DNA of 64,000 nt from Gemmatimonadota bacterium (GTDB lineage: Bacteria > Gemmatimonadota > Gemmatimonadetes > Longimicrobiales > Gaopeijiaceae). Position numbers and translations under genes: made by a program. This document shows positions 44,187 to 53,357 of this stretch, in pieces. How positions within the stretch are numbered: position 1 is the stretch's first letter; every line of letters begins with the position of its first letter. Location: the NCBI GenBank assembly GCA_029863645.1, contig JAOTVA010000007.1:1-64000 (forward strand), in the 5' to 3' direction. Below the pieces are notes generated by a model. That model had not been told where the DNA came from, made no database searches, and worked only from the letters and a program-made list of their open reading frames with translations.

Positions 44187-44408
44187 CACGCCTACCACGA
44201 AGATGCGGATCCAGGGGATCTGTTTGCTCAAGCTAATGCCTCGTCTCTTCAATGGTGCTAACGGACTTGCGATTCTGCTGGCGGGCCCCGCACGGTCGCA
44301 AGGCCCCGGTGATCTTCTCGCGGGTGAGCCGGAGCCCCACAGTGCGCGCACCCGCGCCGACGATTAGAGTTCTCCGAGGCCTCCCCGCTGACGCGTGAAG
44401 TGACTGCG

Positions 44409-45089
44409 ATGCGCATTCTGGTAGTCGAAGACGAGAAGAAAGTCGCCAGCTTCCTGCAGAAGGGCCTGCGGGAAGAGGGCTACGCCGTGGACGTCGCGCA
44501 CGACGGCGACGACGGGCTCGTCAAGGCGCTGGTGAACGACTACGACCTCCTGGTTCTCGACGTCATGCTGCCTGGTCGGTCGGGTATCGAGATCGTCCGC
44601 GAGCTCCGGTCGAAGGAGAAGGCGACGCCGGTCCTGATGCTCACGGCGCGGGATGCGGAGCAGGACGTGGTACTCGGTCTGAACGCGGGTGCCGACGACT
44701 ACCTGACAAAGCCGTTCGGATTCGACGAACTCCTCGCGAGAGTCAGAGCCCTTCTGCGTCGCGGTGGAGCGGCGCGTCCGGACCGGCTCGTGTACGACGA
44801 TGTGCAGCTCGACCGCGTGGAGCACGCGGCGGTCCGGCGGGGCGAGCGTCTTGATCTCACGCCGAAGGAGTTTCAGCTCCTCGAATTCTTCATGGTGAGT
44901 CCCGAGAAGGTCGTCAGGCGCACGGAGCTGCTCGAGAAGGTCTGGGACCTCACGTTCGATCCCATGAGCAACGTGGTCGATGTGCACGTCGGGCACCTCC
45001 GCCGGAAGCTCGGACGGTCAGGGGACGATCCCCTCCTTCACACGGTTCGAGGCGTGGGCTACGTGCTCAGAAAGGGCGGGCCGGCATGA
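44409..45089 (+). CDS. OmpR/PhoB-family response regulator, CusR/CopR-like
   Basis: 227-residue regulator: receiver domain with phosphoacceptor Asp51 in LLVLDVMLPG, Lys in LTKPFGF, and a winged-helix DNA-binding domain (RLDLTPKEFQLLEFFMVSPEKVVRRTELLEKVWDL...SNVVDVHVGHLRRKL). It is most similar to heavy-metal regulators CusR/CopR/CzcR. OmpR-type dimers bind direct repeats, which agrees with the 11-bp-period boxes upstream of cusCBA and the copper genes nearby. It overlaps the sensor kinase gene by 4 bp (ATGA). Confidence 0.9.
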   Translation: MRILVVEDEKKVASFLQKGLREEGYAVDVAHDGDDGLVKALVNDYDLLVLDVMLPGRSGIEIVRELRSKEKATPVLMLTARDAEQDVVLGLNAGADDYLTKPFGFDELLARVRALLRRGGAARPDRLVYDDVQLDRVEHAAVRRGERLDLTPKEFQLLEFFMVSPEKVVRRTELLEKVWDLTFDPMSNVVDVHVGHLRRKLGRSGDDPLLHTVRGVGYVLRKGGPA

Positions 45090-46510
45090 GCCGATCGTTC
45101 CGGGTGCAGCTCGCTCTCAGGGCGACGGCCACCATCGCGCTCGCACTCGTTGTGATCTCGGTCGTGAGCGTACTCGGGCTCGCATCCGTCCTGGACCGCG
45201 ACCTCGACGCGACGATTCTCAACGTCGCAACCATTCAGGCGGCGTCTCTCACGGACGGTCCGCTCGGGGAGATGCACTTCCACGATTGGGAGCTCACTCC
45301 TGCCGAGGCCGAGTCGGTCCGCGACCTGGTGCGGTACGCGCAGGTGTGGCAGGTAGAGGGCGTGAGCCTGCTCCGCAGTCAGTATATGACGGGAGACCTC
45401 CCTCTAGAGCTGGCGTACCTCGATCGGGCTGGCGCTGGCGAGCTCGTCTGGACGGACGCGACGTTTCAGGACATCCCGGTTCGCGTCCTTTACTTTCCAC
45501 TTGAGCGCCTCGGCGAGCTTCACGAGCGGCACGTGCTACAGGTGGCGGCGCCCCTTAGCAGTCGCAACGCACTCGTCTCACAGGTGGGTCTGTTTCTCAC
45601 CCTTCTCTCGGTGGGGGTCATCGCTTCGATGTTCGCCGGCTCGTGGTGGCTGGCAGGCCGTGCCATTCGCCCGGTTCACGAGGTGATCGACCAAGCGGAG
45701 GAGATCGGGGCCAAGTCGTTGGAGCGACGAATCCAGGCTTATGCGGACACTCGAGAGTATCGGCGCCTGGTCGACGTGCTGAATACGATGCTCTCACGGA
45801 TCGAGAGCGCGTTCGAGGGTCAGCGCCAGTTCACGGCGGATGCGAGCCACGAGCTCCGCTCTCCGTTGACGGCCATGCGAGGGGAGCTGGAGTTGGCGCT
45901 CAGGAGAGACCGTGACGCGCCCGAATACAGGCGAGTCCTGGGAAGCACGTTGGAGGAAGTCGTGCGTCTCTCACGCATAACCGAGGACCTCCTGACTCTC
46001 GCGAGATCCGATTCCGGCGTCTTGCTCACGCGGCCCGAGCCTGTCGAGGTGGCCGGCATCGTCGACCGCGTGATCGAAAAGCTCCGTGGTCCAGCAGCTG
46101 CCAAGGGCCTCGAGGTGGAACAGAGCATGGTGGGTGACACGACTGCCGAGGTCGATCCGGTGCTGCTAGGACAAGTCGTCTGGAATTTGGTGGACAACGC
46201 GATCCGCTTCACCCCGAGGGGTGGGCGAATCCGCGTGACCGCCCAGGGCAGCGACGGTCACGTGGACCTGGCGGTGGAGGACAGCGGACCCGGGTTCCCG
46301 GAGGACAGGGTCGACCGTGTCTTCGATCGGTTCTTCCAAGCTGACCCCGCACGAAGTCGCAGCGAGGAGGCCCCTGGCACCGGGCTCGGCCTCGCAATCG
46401 TAAAGGGCGTTGCCGAGGCACACGGCGGTGAGGTGGATGCCACCAACCTGCCAGGGGGTGGCGCCCGCGTGGCCGTGCGCTTCCCGCGCCACTCGGCGGT
46501 GAAAGGCTGA
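45086..46510 (+). CDS. Sensor histidine kinase, CusS/CopS-like
   Basis: 474 residues: transmembrane helix at about 14-34, periplasmic sensing domain with a MHFHDWEL segment rich in His/Met that may bind copper or silver, second helix about 170-190 and HAMP. H-box FTADASHELRSPLTAMRGE holds phospho-acceptor His255. N-box WNLVDNAIRFTPRGG, G1 VEDSGPGFPED and G2 GTGLGLAIVKG complete the kinase. It autophosphorylates and signals to the overlapping response regulator. The 3' end contains the first copy of the composite operator described separately. Confidence 0.92.
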   Translation: MSRSFRVQLALRATATIALALVVISVVSVLGLASVLDRDLDATILNVATIQAASLTDGPLGEMHFHDWELTPAEAESVRDLVRYAQVWQVEGVSLLRSQYMTGDLPLELAYLDRAGAGELVWTDATFQDIPVRVLYFPLERLGELHERHVLQVAAPLSSRNALVSQVGLFLTLLSVGVIASMFAGSWWLAGRAIRPVHEVIDQAEEIGAKSLERRIQAYADTREYRRLVDVLNTMLSRIESAFEGQRQFTADASHELRSPLTAMRGELELALRRDRDAPEYRRVLGSTLEEVVRLSRITEDLLTLARSDSGVLLTRPEPVEVAGIVDRVIEKLRGPAAAKGLEVEQSMVGDTTAEVDPVLLGQVVWNLVDNAIRFTPRGGRIRVTAQGSDGHVDLAVEDSGPGFPEDRVDRVFDRFFQADPARSRSEEAPGTGLGLAIVKGVAEAHGGEVDATNLPGGGARVAVRFPRHSAVKG

Positions 46511-46561
46511 AGACTTCTTCATCTTGATCTCATCGGGGCTTCACCCGTAGCTCCACACCTT
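46507..46561 (+). promoter_or_regulatory. Composite 11-bp-period operator and promoter of cusCBA
   Basis: CTGAAG (46507), 4 bp, CTTCAT (TTCAT 46518-46522), then CTCAT (46529-46533) and TTCAC (46540-46544), each half-site exactly 11 bp after the previous one. After a further 11 bp, CACCTT (46556-46561) sits at the -10 position, 28 bp before the GTG start of the OMF gene. The same layout occurs at two other copper genes. It overlaps the end of the sensor kinase gene. Confidence 0.75.
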
Positions 46562-46589
46562 CCGTGTGTCCATCGGTCCACAGCCGTGA

Positions 46590-47921
46590 GTGACACACGT
46601 GACATCATCCAAGACCACTTGCTGGATCGCCGCACTGTCGCTTTCGGTGGCCGTGGTGGCGCCCATCTCCGCGCAGATCGCTGAGGGGTACGCCGACCCG
46701 CCCAGGGGCGTGCAGCTGAACGAAATCCTCGCGCTCGTCGAGGCCCGCAACCCCGGACTCCAGGCCTTCCGCTCCGCCGCGCGTGCCGCAGTCGCGCGCG
46801 AGCCGGAAGCCTCCACGCTGCCTGATCCGATGTTCCAGTTCGGAGTGATGAATTTCGGCGTCCCGAACCTGAACACGGACATGCCGATGTCGATGGCCCC
46901 GTCCGTACAGCTGACGCAGATGGTTCCCTTCCCGGGAAAGCTGTCGCTCAGGGGGCAGGTCGCCGCTTATGCGAGCGAGATGGCCACGACCACCGCCGAC
47001 GAGACCTGGTGGGAGATCCGCCGCGAGGCGGCGTCGTTGTTCTTCGATCTCCATTCACTGGACAGTCGCCTCGGCGTGATGCGAGAGACGTTTGCACTCT
47101 TGGGTGATTTTCAGCAAGTGGCGACGGCCATGTACGTGGCGGGTACGGGGCGACAGACAGACGTCCTGCGTGCCGACGTCGAGCTAGCCCGCATGGATGG
47201 CGAGATCCAGCGCGTGGAGGCGATGCGCACGGCCCAGGCGGCCCGGCTGAACGCGCTCCTGGACCGTCCTGCCGCGACTGATGTGCCCAACCCAGAGCTG
47301 GGAGAACTGCCGCTGGACCTGCCCCCTCGGGACACCCTGCTGGCATGGGCCCGCGACTCGAGGCCACTGCTCGAAGGTGGTCGGCTCGGTGTCGACCAGG
47401 CACGTACCCGCAGCGACCTCGTGCACAAGGACATTTGGCCGGACTTCACGGTCGGCCTCTCCTACGGCCAGCGAGATCGTGGCTTCGGGACCGAGCGCAT
47501 GGGCAGCGCCATGATAGGCTTCAGCCTCCCGATCCACGCGGGTAGCCGCCAGTACGCGGCGCGCGAGGAGGCGGCGGCCATGGAGGCGCTCGCCAGCTCG
47601 CAACTGCGGGCACTCGAGGCCTCGGTCGATGCTCAGGTCGGCGTTCTGCTTGCCGAGCTGGACCGGGCCAGAAGCCTCACGGCCCTCTACCGAGACGAGG
47701 TGATCCCGGAAGCCCACGCGACGGTCGAGTCCGCGTTTTCGTCCTATAGGGTCGGGGCCGTGGACTTCATGACGCTCGTCGACGCTCAGATGACCGTGAA
47801 CCAGTTCGAAGGTGATCTGCATCAACTCTTCGGTGACTACGGCAAGGCGGTTACGGCCATGGAGTCCATGGTCGGTCGCGAGTTGCCTCGCACCGGCCGC
47901 CTGCTCAGGGAAGAACAATGA
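46590..47921 (+). CDS. cusC: CusC-like outer-membrane factor of a copper/silver RND system
   Basis: 443 residues: signal peptide (VAVVAPISAQ), two OEP repeats and a Met-rich segment after the signal region (DPMFQFGVMNFGVPNLNTDMPMSMAPSVQLTQMV, about residues 75-110). The last feature is characteristic of outer-membrane partners of CusA-type pumps in environmental bacteria. Start GTG 46590; GTG 46599 is possible. It overlaps cusB by 4 bp. The composite operator lies just upstream. Confidence 0.88.
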   Translation: MTHVTSSKTTCWIAALSLSVAVVAPISAQIAEGYADPPRGVQLNEILALVEARNPGLQAFRSAARAAVAREPEASTLPDPMFQFGVMNFGVPNLNTDMPMSMAPSVQLTQMVPFPGKLSLRGQVAAYASEMATTTADETWWEIRREAASLFFDLHSLDSRLGVMRETFALLGDFQQVATAMYVAGTGRQTDVLRADVELARMDGEIQRVEAMRTAQAARLNALLDRPAATDVPNPELGELPLDLPPRDTLLAWARDSRPLLEGGRLGVDQARTRSDLVHKDIWPDFTVGLSYGQRDRGFGTERMGSAMIGFSLPIHAGSRQYAAREEAAAMEALASSQLRALEASVDAQVGVLLAELDRARSLTALYRDEVIPEAHATVESAFSSYRVGAVDFMTLVDAQMTVNQFEGDLHQLFGDYGKAVTAMESMVGRELPRTGRLLREEQ

Positions 47922-49111
47922 CCATCAAGAAAGAGCTCGTAGTCTCCGCCTTGATCGTGGTGGCAGCGCTCGCTGTCGTCACGGTGCGGATTCGCATGAG
48001 CGAGGCCGTCCTCGTCGAGGGGGACGAGGGACACGACCATGCCGCGATGACCACCGGCTCGGGCGAGATGAGCCCCGTGGTTCTCGACGACGAGAGTGCC
48101 CGCCGCATCGGCGTGACGTTCGCCACGGCAGAATTCCGGTCACTTCCGGTGGTCGTCCGCGCCGTGGGGACCGTGTCGTACGACGAGAGGCGGCTCGTTA
48201 CCGTCAATCCTAAAGTGAACGGATGGGTCGAGGAGCTCCACGTCGACTTCACGGGTGCTCCGATCACGCGTGGGGAGCCGCTGCTCGAGATCTACAGCCC
48301 GCAACTCGTCTCCGCTCAGGAGGAGCTGATTCTGGCTGTGAGGCTGCTTGCCGAGGCCGGTCCGGGGCGGGCGAGCGACAATGCCAGTCAGCTGCTCGAG
48401 TCGGCCCGACGACGGCTTGCTTACTGGGACATCCCCGAGGACGAGATCCTCAGGATCGAGGCGTTGAGAGAGCCCACCAGGACGATCACGCTTCGGGCGC
48501 CCGCGTCTGGGATCGTCGTCGAGAAGAACGTCGTGGAGGGCGACCAGATCATGCCCGGCATGACCCTCTACCGCATCGCGGACCTCTCGCGCGTCTGGAT
48601 CGAAGCGGACGTATTCGAGAAGGACATCGCGATGGTCTCCGAGGGTCAGCGGGCCGACCTCACGTTCGAGGCGTTTCCTGGCCAGGTCTTCGAGGGTCTG
48701 GTGACCTACGTCTACCCAACCGTGTCGATGCAGTCACGTACGGCTCGTATTCGGCTCGAGCTTCCGAACCCAGAATTGGCGCTCAAGCCGGGCATGTACG
48801 CGGACATCGATCTTGAGGTCCCGCCGTCCGCACCGGCTCCGGTGGTGCCGCGCAGTGCCGTGATCGATACCGGGGAGCGCGTGCTCGTGTTCGTGAGGTC
48901 TGCCACCGGTGCGCTGCTCCCGAGGGAAGTCACGGTCGGGCGGGCATCCGGCCGGTTCACTCAGATCTTGGAGGGTCTGGAGCCTGGTGAGCAGGTCGTC
49001 TCGTCCGCTGCCTTCCTGGTGGATGCCGAGTCGAACCTCGGCACGATGACCGGTGAGATGAGCGACGAAGTGACTGATGCAGAGAGCGCGGCCCACCTGG
49101 GCCACGAGTAG
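47918..49111 (+). CDS. cusB: CusB-like periplasmic adaptor
   Basis: 397 residues: N-terminal anchor helix, a short metal-binding linker (GDEGHDHAAMTTGSGEMS), then the usual adaptor modules. These are barrel-sandwich VNPKVNGWVEELHVDFTGAPITRGEPLLEIYSPQLVSAQEEL, an alpha-helical hairpin, the returning half-lipoyl APASGIVVEKNVVEGDQIMPGMTLYRIADLSRVWIEADVFE, and the beta-barrel and membrane-proximal domains. Met and His residues in the N-terminal stretch recall the CusB sites that relay Cu+/Ag+ from CusF. ATGA overlap with cusC. The stop is 10 bp before cusA. Confidence 0.92.
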   Translation: MTIKKELVVSALIVVAALAVVTVRIRMSEAVLVEGDEGHDHAAMTTGSGEMSPVVLDDESARRIGVTFATAEFRSLPVVVRAVGTVSYDERRLVTVNPKVNGWVEELHVDFTGAPITRGEPLLEIYSPQLVSAQEELILAVRLLAEAGPGRASDNASQLLESARRRLAYWDIPEDEILRIEALREPTRTITLRAPASGIVVEKNVVEGDQIMPGMTLYRIADLSRVWIEADVFEKDIAMVSEGQRADLTFEAFPGQVFEGLVTYVYPTVSMQSRTARIRLELPNPELALKPGMYADIDLEVPPSAPAPVVPRSAVIDTGERVLVFVRSATGALLPREVTVGRASGRFTQILEGLEPGEQVVSSAAFLVDAESNLGTMTGEMSDEVTDAESAAHLGHE

Positions 49112-49121
49112 GTAGCGACCC

Positions 49122-52100
49122 ATGCTCAAGCGAATCATCGAGTGGTCCGTCGAGAACAGATTCCTGGTTCTCGTAGCTGCGCTGTTCATTGCGGTCGCGG
49201 GCGTCGTAGCGATGCGGAGTATGCCGCTGGAGGCCCTTCCCGATCTCTCGGACGTGCAGGTGATCATCCGGACGGACTTCGCGGGGCAAGCTCCGCAGAT
49301 CGTCGAGGACCAGGTCACGTACCCAATCGCGTCCGAGATGCTGAAGGTCCCAGGAGCCGAGACCGTGAGGGGCTACTCGTTCTTCGGGACGTCCTTCGTG
49401 TACATCATTTTCGCCGACGGCACCGACCTGTATTGGGCCCGCAGCCGCGTGCTGGAGTACCTCTCGGCCATCCGTGGACGTCTCCCGGACCAGACCGAGC
49501 CGTCCCTCGGCCCCGACGCGACGGGCCTGGGCTGGGTCTATCAATACGTCCTGCTCGACACCACGGGGACGTGGTCTCTGGCGGACATGAGGACGTATCA
49601 GGACTGGTACCTTCGCTACCAGCTCACGGCGGTCCCGGGAGTGGCCGAGGTCGCCACGGTAGGCGGCTACGAGAAGGCCTACGAGGTGACCGTCGACCCG
49701 ATCAAGCTGCGTGGCTTCGGGATTCCCGTGACCCGTGTCATGGACGCCATTCGCTCGTCGAACGAGGACGTGGGCGCCATGGTCATGGAGCTCGCAGAAC
49801 GTGAATACATGATTCGCGGGCTCGGGTACCTCCAGAGTCTGGAGGATATCGAAAGCGTCGTCGTGGCGGCGAGCGACCACGGTACGCCGGTCCGCGTGTC
49901 CGACCTCGCCGAGGTACGCCTCGCCCCGGAGGTGCGCCGAGGCGTCGCGGATCTGAACGGACGGGGCGACGTCGTCGGCGGCATCGTCGTGATGAGGTTC
50001 GGCGAGAACGCGCTGGCTACGATCGACAGGGTGAAGGAGCGGCTCGCGACCCTCGAAGCCGGACTCCCCGAAGGCCTGGTCATTAGGCCTGTCTACGACC
50101 GCTCCGACCTCATCCGCAGGGCCATCGACACGTTGAAGACCAAGCTCCTCGAGGAGTCCGTGGTCGTCGCGCTCGTCACGCTTGTCTTTCTGCTGCACGT
50201 CCGGTCGGCGCTGGTGGCGCTCGTCACGCTGCCGCTCGGCATTCTCATGGCGTTCATCGCGATGAGGGGGCTCGGACTCGGGGCGGACATCATGAGCCTC
50301 GGCGGCATCGCGATCGCGATCGGCGCGATGATCGACGCGGCGATCGTGATGATCGAGAACATGCACAAGCATCTGGAGCGCGCCATCGACGAGAAACGTG
50401 CGGCTCTGGCTTCGAGCAGCGGAGCCGCGCCGGTCGATGACGAGGACGTGCTTCACACCGGGATTCTCACTTCGAGAGAGCGTTGGGACGTCGTGATCCG
50501 CTCGTCGAAGGAGGTGGGGCCGGCGCTCTTCTTCTCCCTCCTCATCATCACTGTCTCGTTCCTGCCGGTCTTCAGTCTGGAGGCTCAGGAGGGCAGGCTG
50601 TTCAAGCCCCTCGCCTGGACCAAGACGCTCGCGATGGCGAGCGCGAGCCTGCTCTCTGTGACTCTCGTTCCCGTCATGATGGGGCTCTTCGTGCGCGGGC
50701 GTATCCGGCGCGAGCACGCGAACCCCGTGAACCGGTTCCTGACCAGGGCGTACCGACCGGTCCTCGGTTTCGTGCTCGACCACAGGTGGCCGGTCGTCGC
50801 TGGGGCGATCGCGGTCCTCGTGCTCACCGTGCTCCCGCTACGGCGGATCGGCTCCGAGTTCATGCCCCCGCTCAACGAGGGCACGATCCTCTTCATGCCG
50901 ACGACGCTTCCCGGAGTCAGCGTGGCCAAGGCCCTCGAGATCCTGCAGTTGCAGGACTCCATCCTGGCCACCTACCCGGAGGTGGAGTCGGTCTTCGGCA
51001 AGGCCGGACGAGCGACGACGGCTACGGACCCGGCGCCGCTGTCGATGTTCGAGACCACCATAGTTCTGAAGCCCGAAGAAGAGTGGCGTCCTGGTATGAC
51101 GTACGAGGCGCTCGTCGAGGAAATGGACCAGAACCTTCAGATCGCCGGCATCACCAACTCATGGACGATGCCCATAAAGGGGCGCATCGACATGCTGGCG
51201 ACCGGAATCAGGACGCCCGTGGGCATCAAGATCTTCGGAGAAGACCTCAACGAGCTTCAGCGTCTCGCCACCGAAGTAGAGGCGGCAGTGCAGACCGTCC
51301 CAGGTACACGCTCGGCGATCGGAGAGCGTGTCATGTCGGGCTCCTACCTCGACATCGACATCGATCGGGACGCCGCAGCCCGCTACGGTATCAGCATACG
51401 GCAGATTCAGATGGTGATCGGTGCCTCCATCGGAGGAATGAGCATCACCCGGACCGTCGAAGGCCGCGAGCGGTACTCCGTACGCGTTCGTTATCCGCAG
51501 GAGTTGAGGGACCAGCCGTACAAGCTCGAGGAAATCCTCGTTCCGGTGGGTAGGCTTAGCGCCGGCATGAGCGACATGGCGTCTCCCGCGACCATGGCCG
51601 GAATCGAGGGAGGCACTGCCACGACCGCCGGTATAGAAGGTGCGATGGTTGGAGACATGGGGGCCATGCCACAGGGCGCGATGCAGACGGCGCAGATTCC
51701 CCTCGGGCAGATAGCGCGCATTCGCATCGTGAGTGGCCCCATGGCCGTGAAGACGGAGCAGGCGTTTCCGACCGCCTGGGTCTTCGTGGATGTCAATGTG
51801 AGCGACCTGGGCGCTTATGTGGCCAGGGCGCAGGAGACCGTTGCGGAGATGGTCGAGCTCCCGGCCGGATACACGCTCACGTGGTCGGGTCAGTACGAGT
51901 ACATGGTGAGAGCCAAGGAGCGGCTGGCGCTGGTCGTGCCGGCGACCCTCGGGATCATCCTGCTTCTGCTCTACCTCAACTTCGGCCGCATCGGCGAGAC
52001 GCTCATCGTTGCGCTGTCCATTCCGTTCAGTCTCGTCGGGGGTGTAGTGATCATCGCGCTCCTCGGCTTTCACTGGTCTGTCGCGACCGGTGTCGGGTTC

Positions 52101-52502
52101 ATCGCCCTCGCCGGGGTCGCCGCCGAGATCGGGGTGATCATGCTCCTCTACCTAGGCAACGCCTGGGACGAGCGAAGGCGACGGGGCGGCGGGACCACCG
52201 AGCTGCGCGAGGCCATTATGCACGGCGCCGGGCTGCGCGTGCGACCGATCCTGATGACGGTCACGGCCGTCGTGGGTGGACTGCTGCCGATCTTCTGGGG
52301 ACATGGTGCCGGGGCCACGGTCATGCGGCGTATCGCCGCGCCCATGATCGGAGGGATGATCTCGGCGACCCTGCTCGCGCTACTCGTGATCCCGGCGACC
52401 TACTCGCTCTGGCAGGAGGCGCTACTCAGACGAGAGGCCCGAGTCGCGGCGACGGCGCAACCTGTGCCGTCCGAACTCCTGCCCGCGGGGGCAGATACCT
52501 AG
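49122..52502 (+). CDS. cusA: CusA-type Cu(I)/Ag(I) RND efflux pump with Met-rich loop
   Basis: 1126 residues, larger than E. coli CusA (about 1047). The helix-4 signature GIAIAIGAMIDAAIVMIEN is that of the monovalent-cation HME group. The three-methionine site is conserved: Met592 (FMPTTLPG), Met642 (PLSMFETTI) and Met691 (RIDMLATGI), equivalent to CusA Met573/623/672. A segment at about residues 811-855 is an insertion of about 42 residues rich in Gly, Ala and Met (seven Met) within the periplasmic domain, between the ILVPVGR and IPLGQIARI blocks. It would extrude Cu+ and Ag+ from periplasm and cytoplasm. It is the last gene of cusCBA. Confidence 0.93.
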   Translation: MLKRIIEWSVENRFLVLVAALFIAVAGVVAMRSMPLEALPDLSDVQVIIRTDFAGQAPQIVEDQVTYPIASEMLKVPGAETVRGYSFFGTSFVYIIFADGTDLYWARSRVLEYLSAIRGRLPDQTEPSLGPDATGLGWVYQYVLLDTTGTWSLADMRTYQDWYLRYQLTAVPGVAEVATVGGYEKAYEVTVDPIKLRGFGIPVTRVMDAIRSSNEDVGAMVMELAEREYMIRGLGYLQSLEDIESVVVAASDHGTPVRVSDLAEVRLAPEVRRGVADLNGRGDVVGGIVVMRFGENALATIDRVKERLATLEAGLPEGLVIRPVYDRSDLIRRAIDTLKTKLLEESVVVALVTLVFLLHVRSALVALVTLPLGILMAFIAMRGLGLGADIMSLGGIAIAIGAMIDAAIVMIENMHKHLERAIDEKRAALASSSGAAPVDDEDVLHTGILTSRERWDVVIRSSKEVGPALFFSLLIITVSFLPVFSLEAQEGRLFKPLAWTKTLAMASASLLSVTLVPVMMGLFVRGRIRREHANPVNRFLTRAYRPVLGFVLDHRWPVVAGAIAVLVLTVLPLRRIGSEFMPPLNEGTILFMPTTLPGVSVAKALEILQLQDSILATYPEVESVFGKAGRATTATDPAPLSMFETTIVLKPEEEWRPGMTYEALVEEMDQNLQIAGITNSWTMPIKGRIDMLATGIRTPVGIKIFGEDLNELQRLATEVEAAVQTVPGTRSAIGERVMSGSYLDIDIDRDAAARYGISIRQIQMVIGASIGGMSITRTVEGRERYSVRVRYPQELRDQPYKLEEILVPVGRLSAGMSDMASPATMAGIEGGTATTAGIEGAMVGDMGAMPQGAMQTAQIPLGQIARIRIVSGPMAVKTEQAFPTAWVFVDVNVSDLGAYVARAQETVAEMVELPAGYTLTWSGQYEYMVRAKERLALVVPATLGIILLLLYLNFGRIGETLIVALSIPFSLVGGVVIIALLGFHWSVATGVGFIALAGVAAEIGVIMLLYLGNAWDERRRRGGGTTELREAIMHGAGLRVRPILMTVTAVVGGLLPIFWGHGAGATVMRRIAAPMIGGMISATLLALLVIPATYSLWQEALLRREARVAATAQPVPSELLPAGADT

Positions 52503-52541
52503 GGGGCTCACCTGTCATAGCACGGCAAGCGCCGTAGCGGT

Positions 52542-53357
52542 CTACCTGATCGACGGGTTGGGATAGTCGGGCACGGTCCCCCCGACTCCGAACACGCGAG
52601 CGAACCCCAGGACGATTTCGACGTTCGGCTGGCCGGCCTCCCATTCGTCGAGGCGCGTCGCCAAACCGATGTCCAACACGCTTACGTTGCTGATCTGGAT
52701 CCTCATCCCGACCTCGGTCCACACGCGAGCCCGTGCTCCTGAGGTGGGAATCTCGGCGTAGACGTCCGCCAGAAGCGCGCGGCTGAAGAGCCCCCACGGG
52801 TAGTCTCCACCGAGGCCGCCCCGCCAGTAGTCACCGCCGTCGGATTCGCTGGCTATCATGTACCCGCCGTTCCCGTGTAGCCGGAGGCGGCCGAAGGAGC
52901 GTGACGCTATGCCTTTCAGGCCACCCTGTGGGTCCGCGTTCCCGAGCACACCTGTTCCTGGACTTGCGGCATCCAGGCGCACGGCAAGCGCCGGCCCCGA
53001 GACCGTCTCCCGCCGGACGCCGTAGAGCAAGTGGACCGATGCCGACTCCAGCCCGGTTTCCGTGCCCACCCCGGATCCGAGCCGCTGGAGCACTGGCTCC
53101 ACCTCGACCCCGATCTGGACGTTTCTGAGCAGGCCGGCCTTCAGCTCCAGAGCTCCCTCGAGGTGCTGCGAGCCCTCCGCGAGTCCGCCGCGGGTCCCAA
53201 ACTCGAGCTCCCACGCCCTGAACTCGATCGGGTTTGCGTCCTCGACCATGATCGGCCGGTCGAGGTCTGCAGCCCGGAAGTCCTCCTGAGCCGCTGCCCC
53301 CGTGGCGACGCCGAGCGCGGCGATGGCGCCGAAGGCAGACAGGACAAGTGATCTCAT
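52542..53357 (-). CDS. Outer-membrane beta-barrel protein (transporter-like)
   Basis: 271 residues from ATG 53357, which follows a GGAG site. Signal peptide (LGVATGAAAQ) then strands of alternating aromatic and small residues typical of the putative MetA-pathway/DUF transporter barrels: WELEFGTRGGLAEGSQHLEGALELKAG, ASVHLLYGVRRETVSGPALAVRLD and a final VEIVLGFARVFGVGG. It overlaps the lipoprotein gene by 4 bp and is the last of the cupredoxin-led operon. The cargo is unknown, although position suggests copper or a copper-containing metabolite. Confidence 0.75.
   Translation of the reverse strand: MRSLVLSAFGAIAALGVATGAAAQEDFRAADLDRPIMVEDANPIEFRAWELEFGTRGGLAEGSQHLEGALELKAGLLRNVQIGVEVEPVLQRLGSGVGTETGLESASVHLLYGVRRETVSGPALAVRLDAASPGTGVLGNADPQGGLKGIASRSFGRLRLHGNGGYMIASESDGGDYWRGGLGGDYPWGLFSRALLADVYAEIPTSGARARVWTEVGMRIQISNVSVLDIGLATRLDEWEAGQPNVEIVLGFARVFGVGGTVPDYPNPSIR

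Noticed and set aside
48957-50783. Long antisense open frame opposite cusA
   Set aside because: Produced by GC-rich third positions; its translation is Asp/Glu/Arg/His-rich without a family match while the sense strand is clearly CusA.
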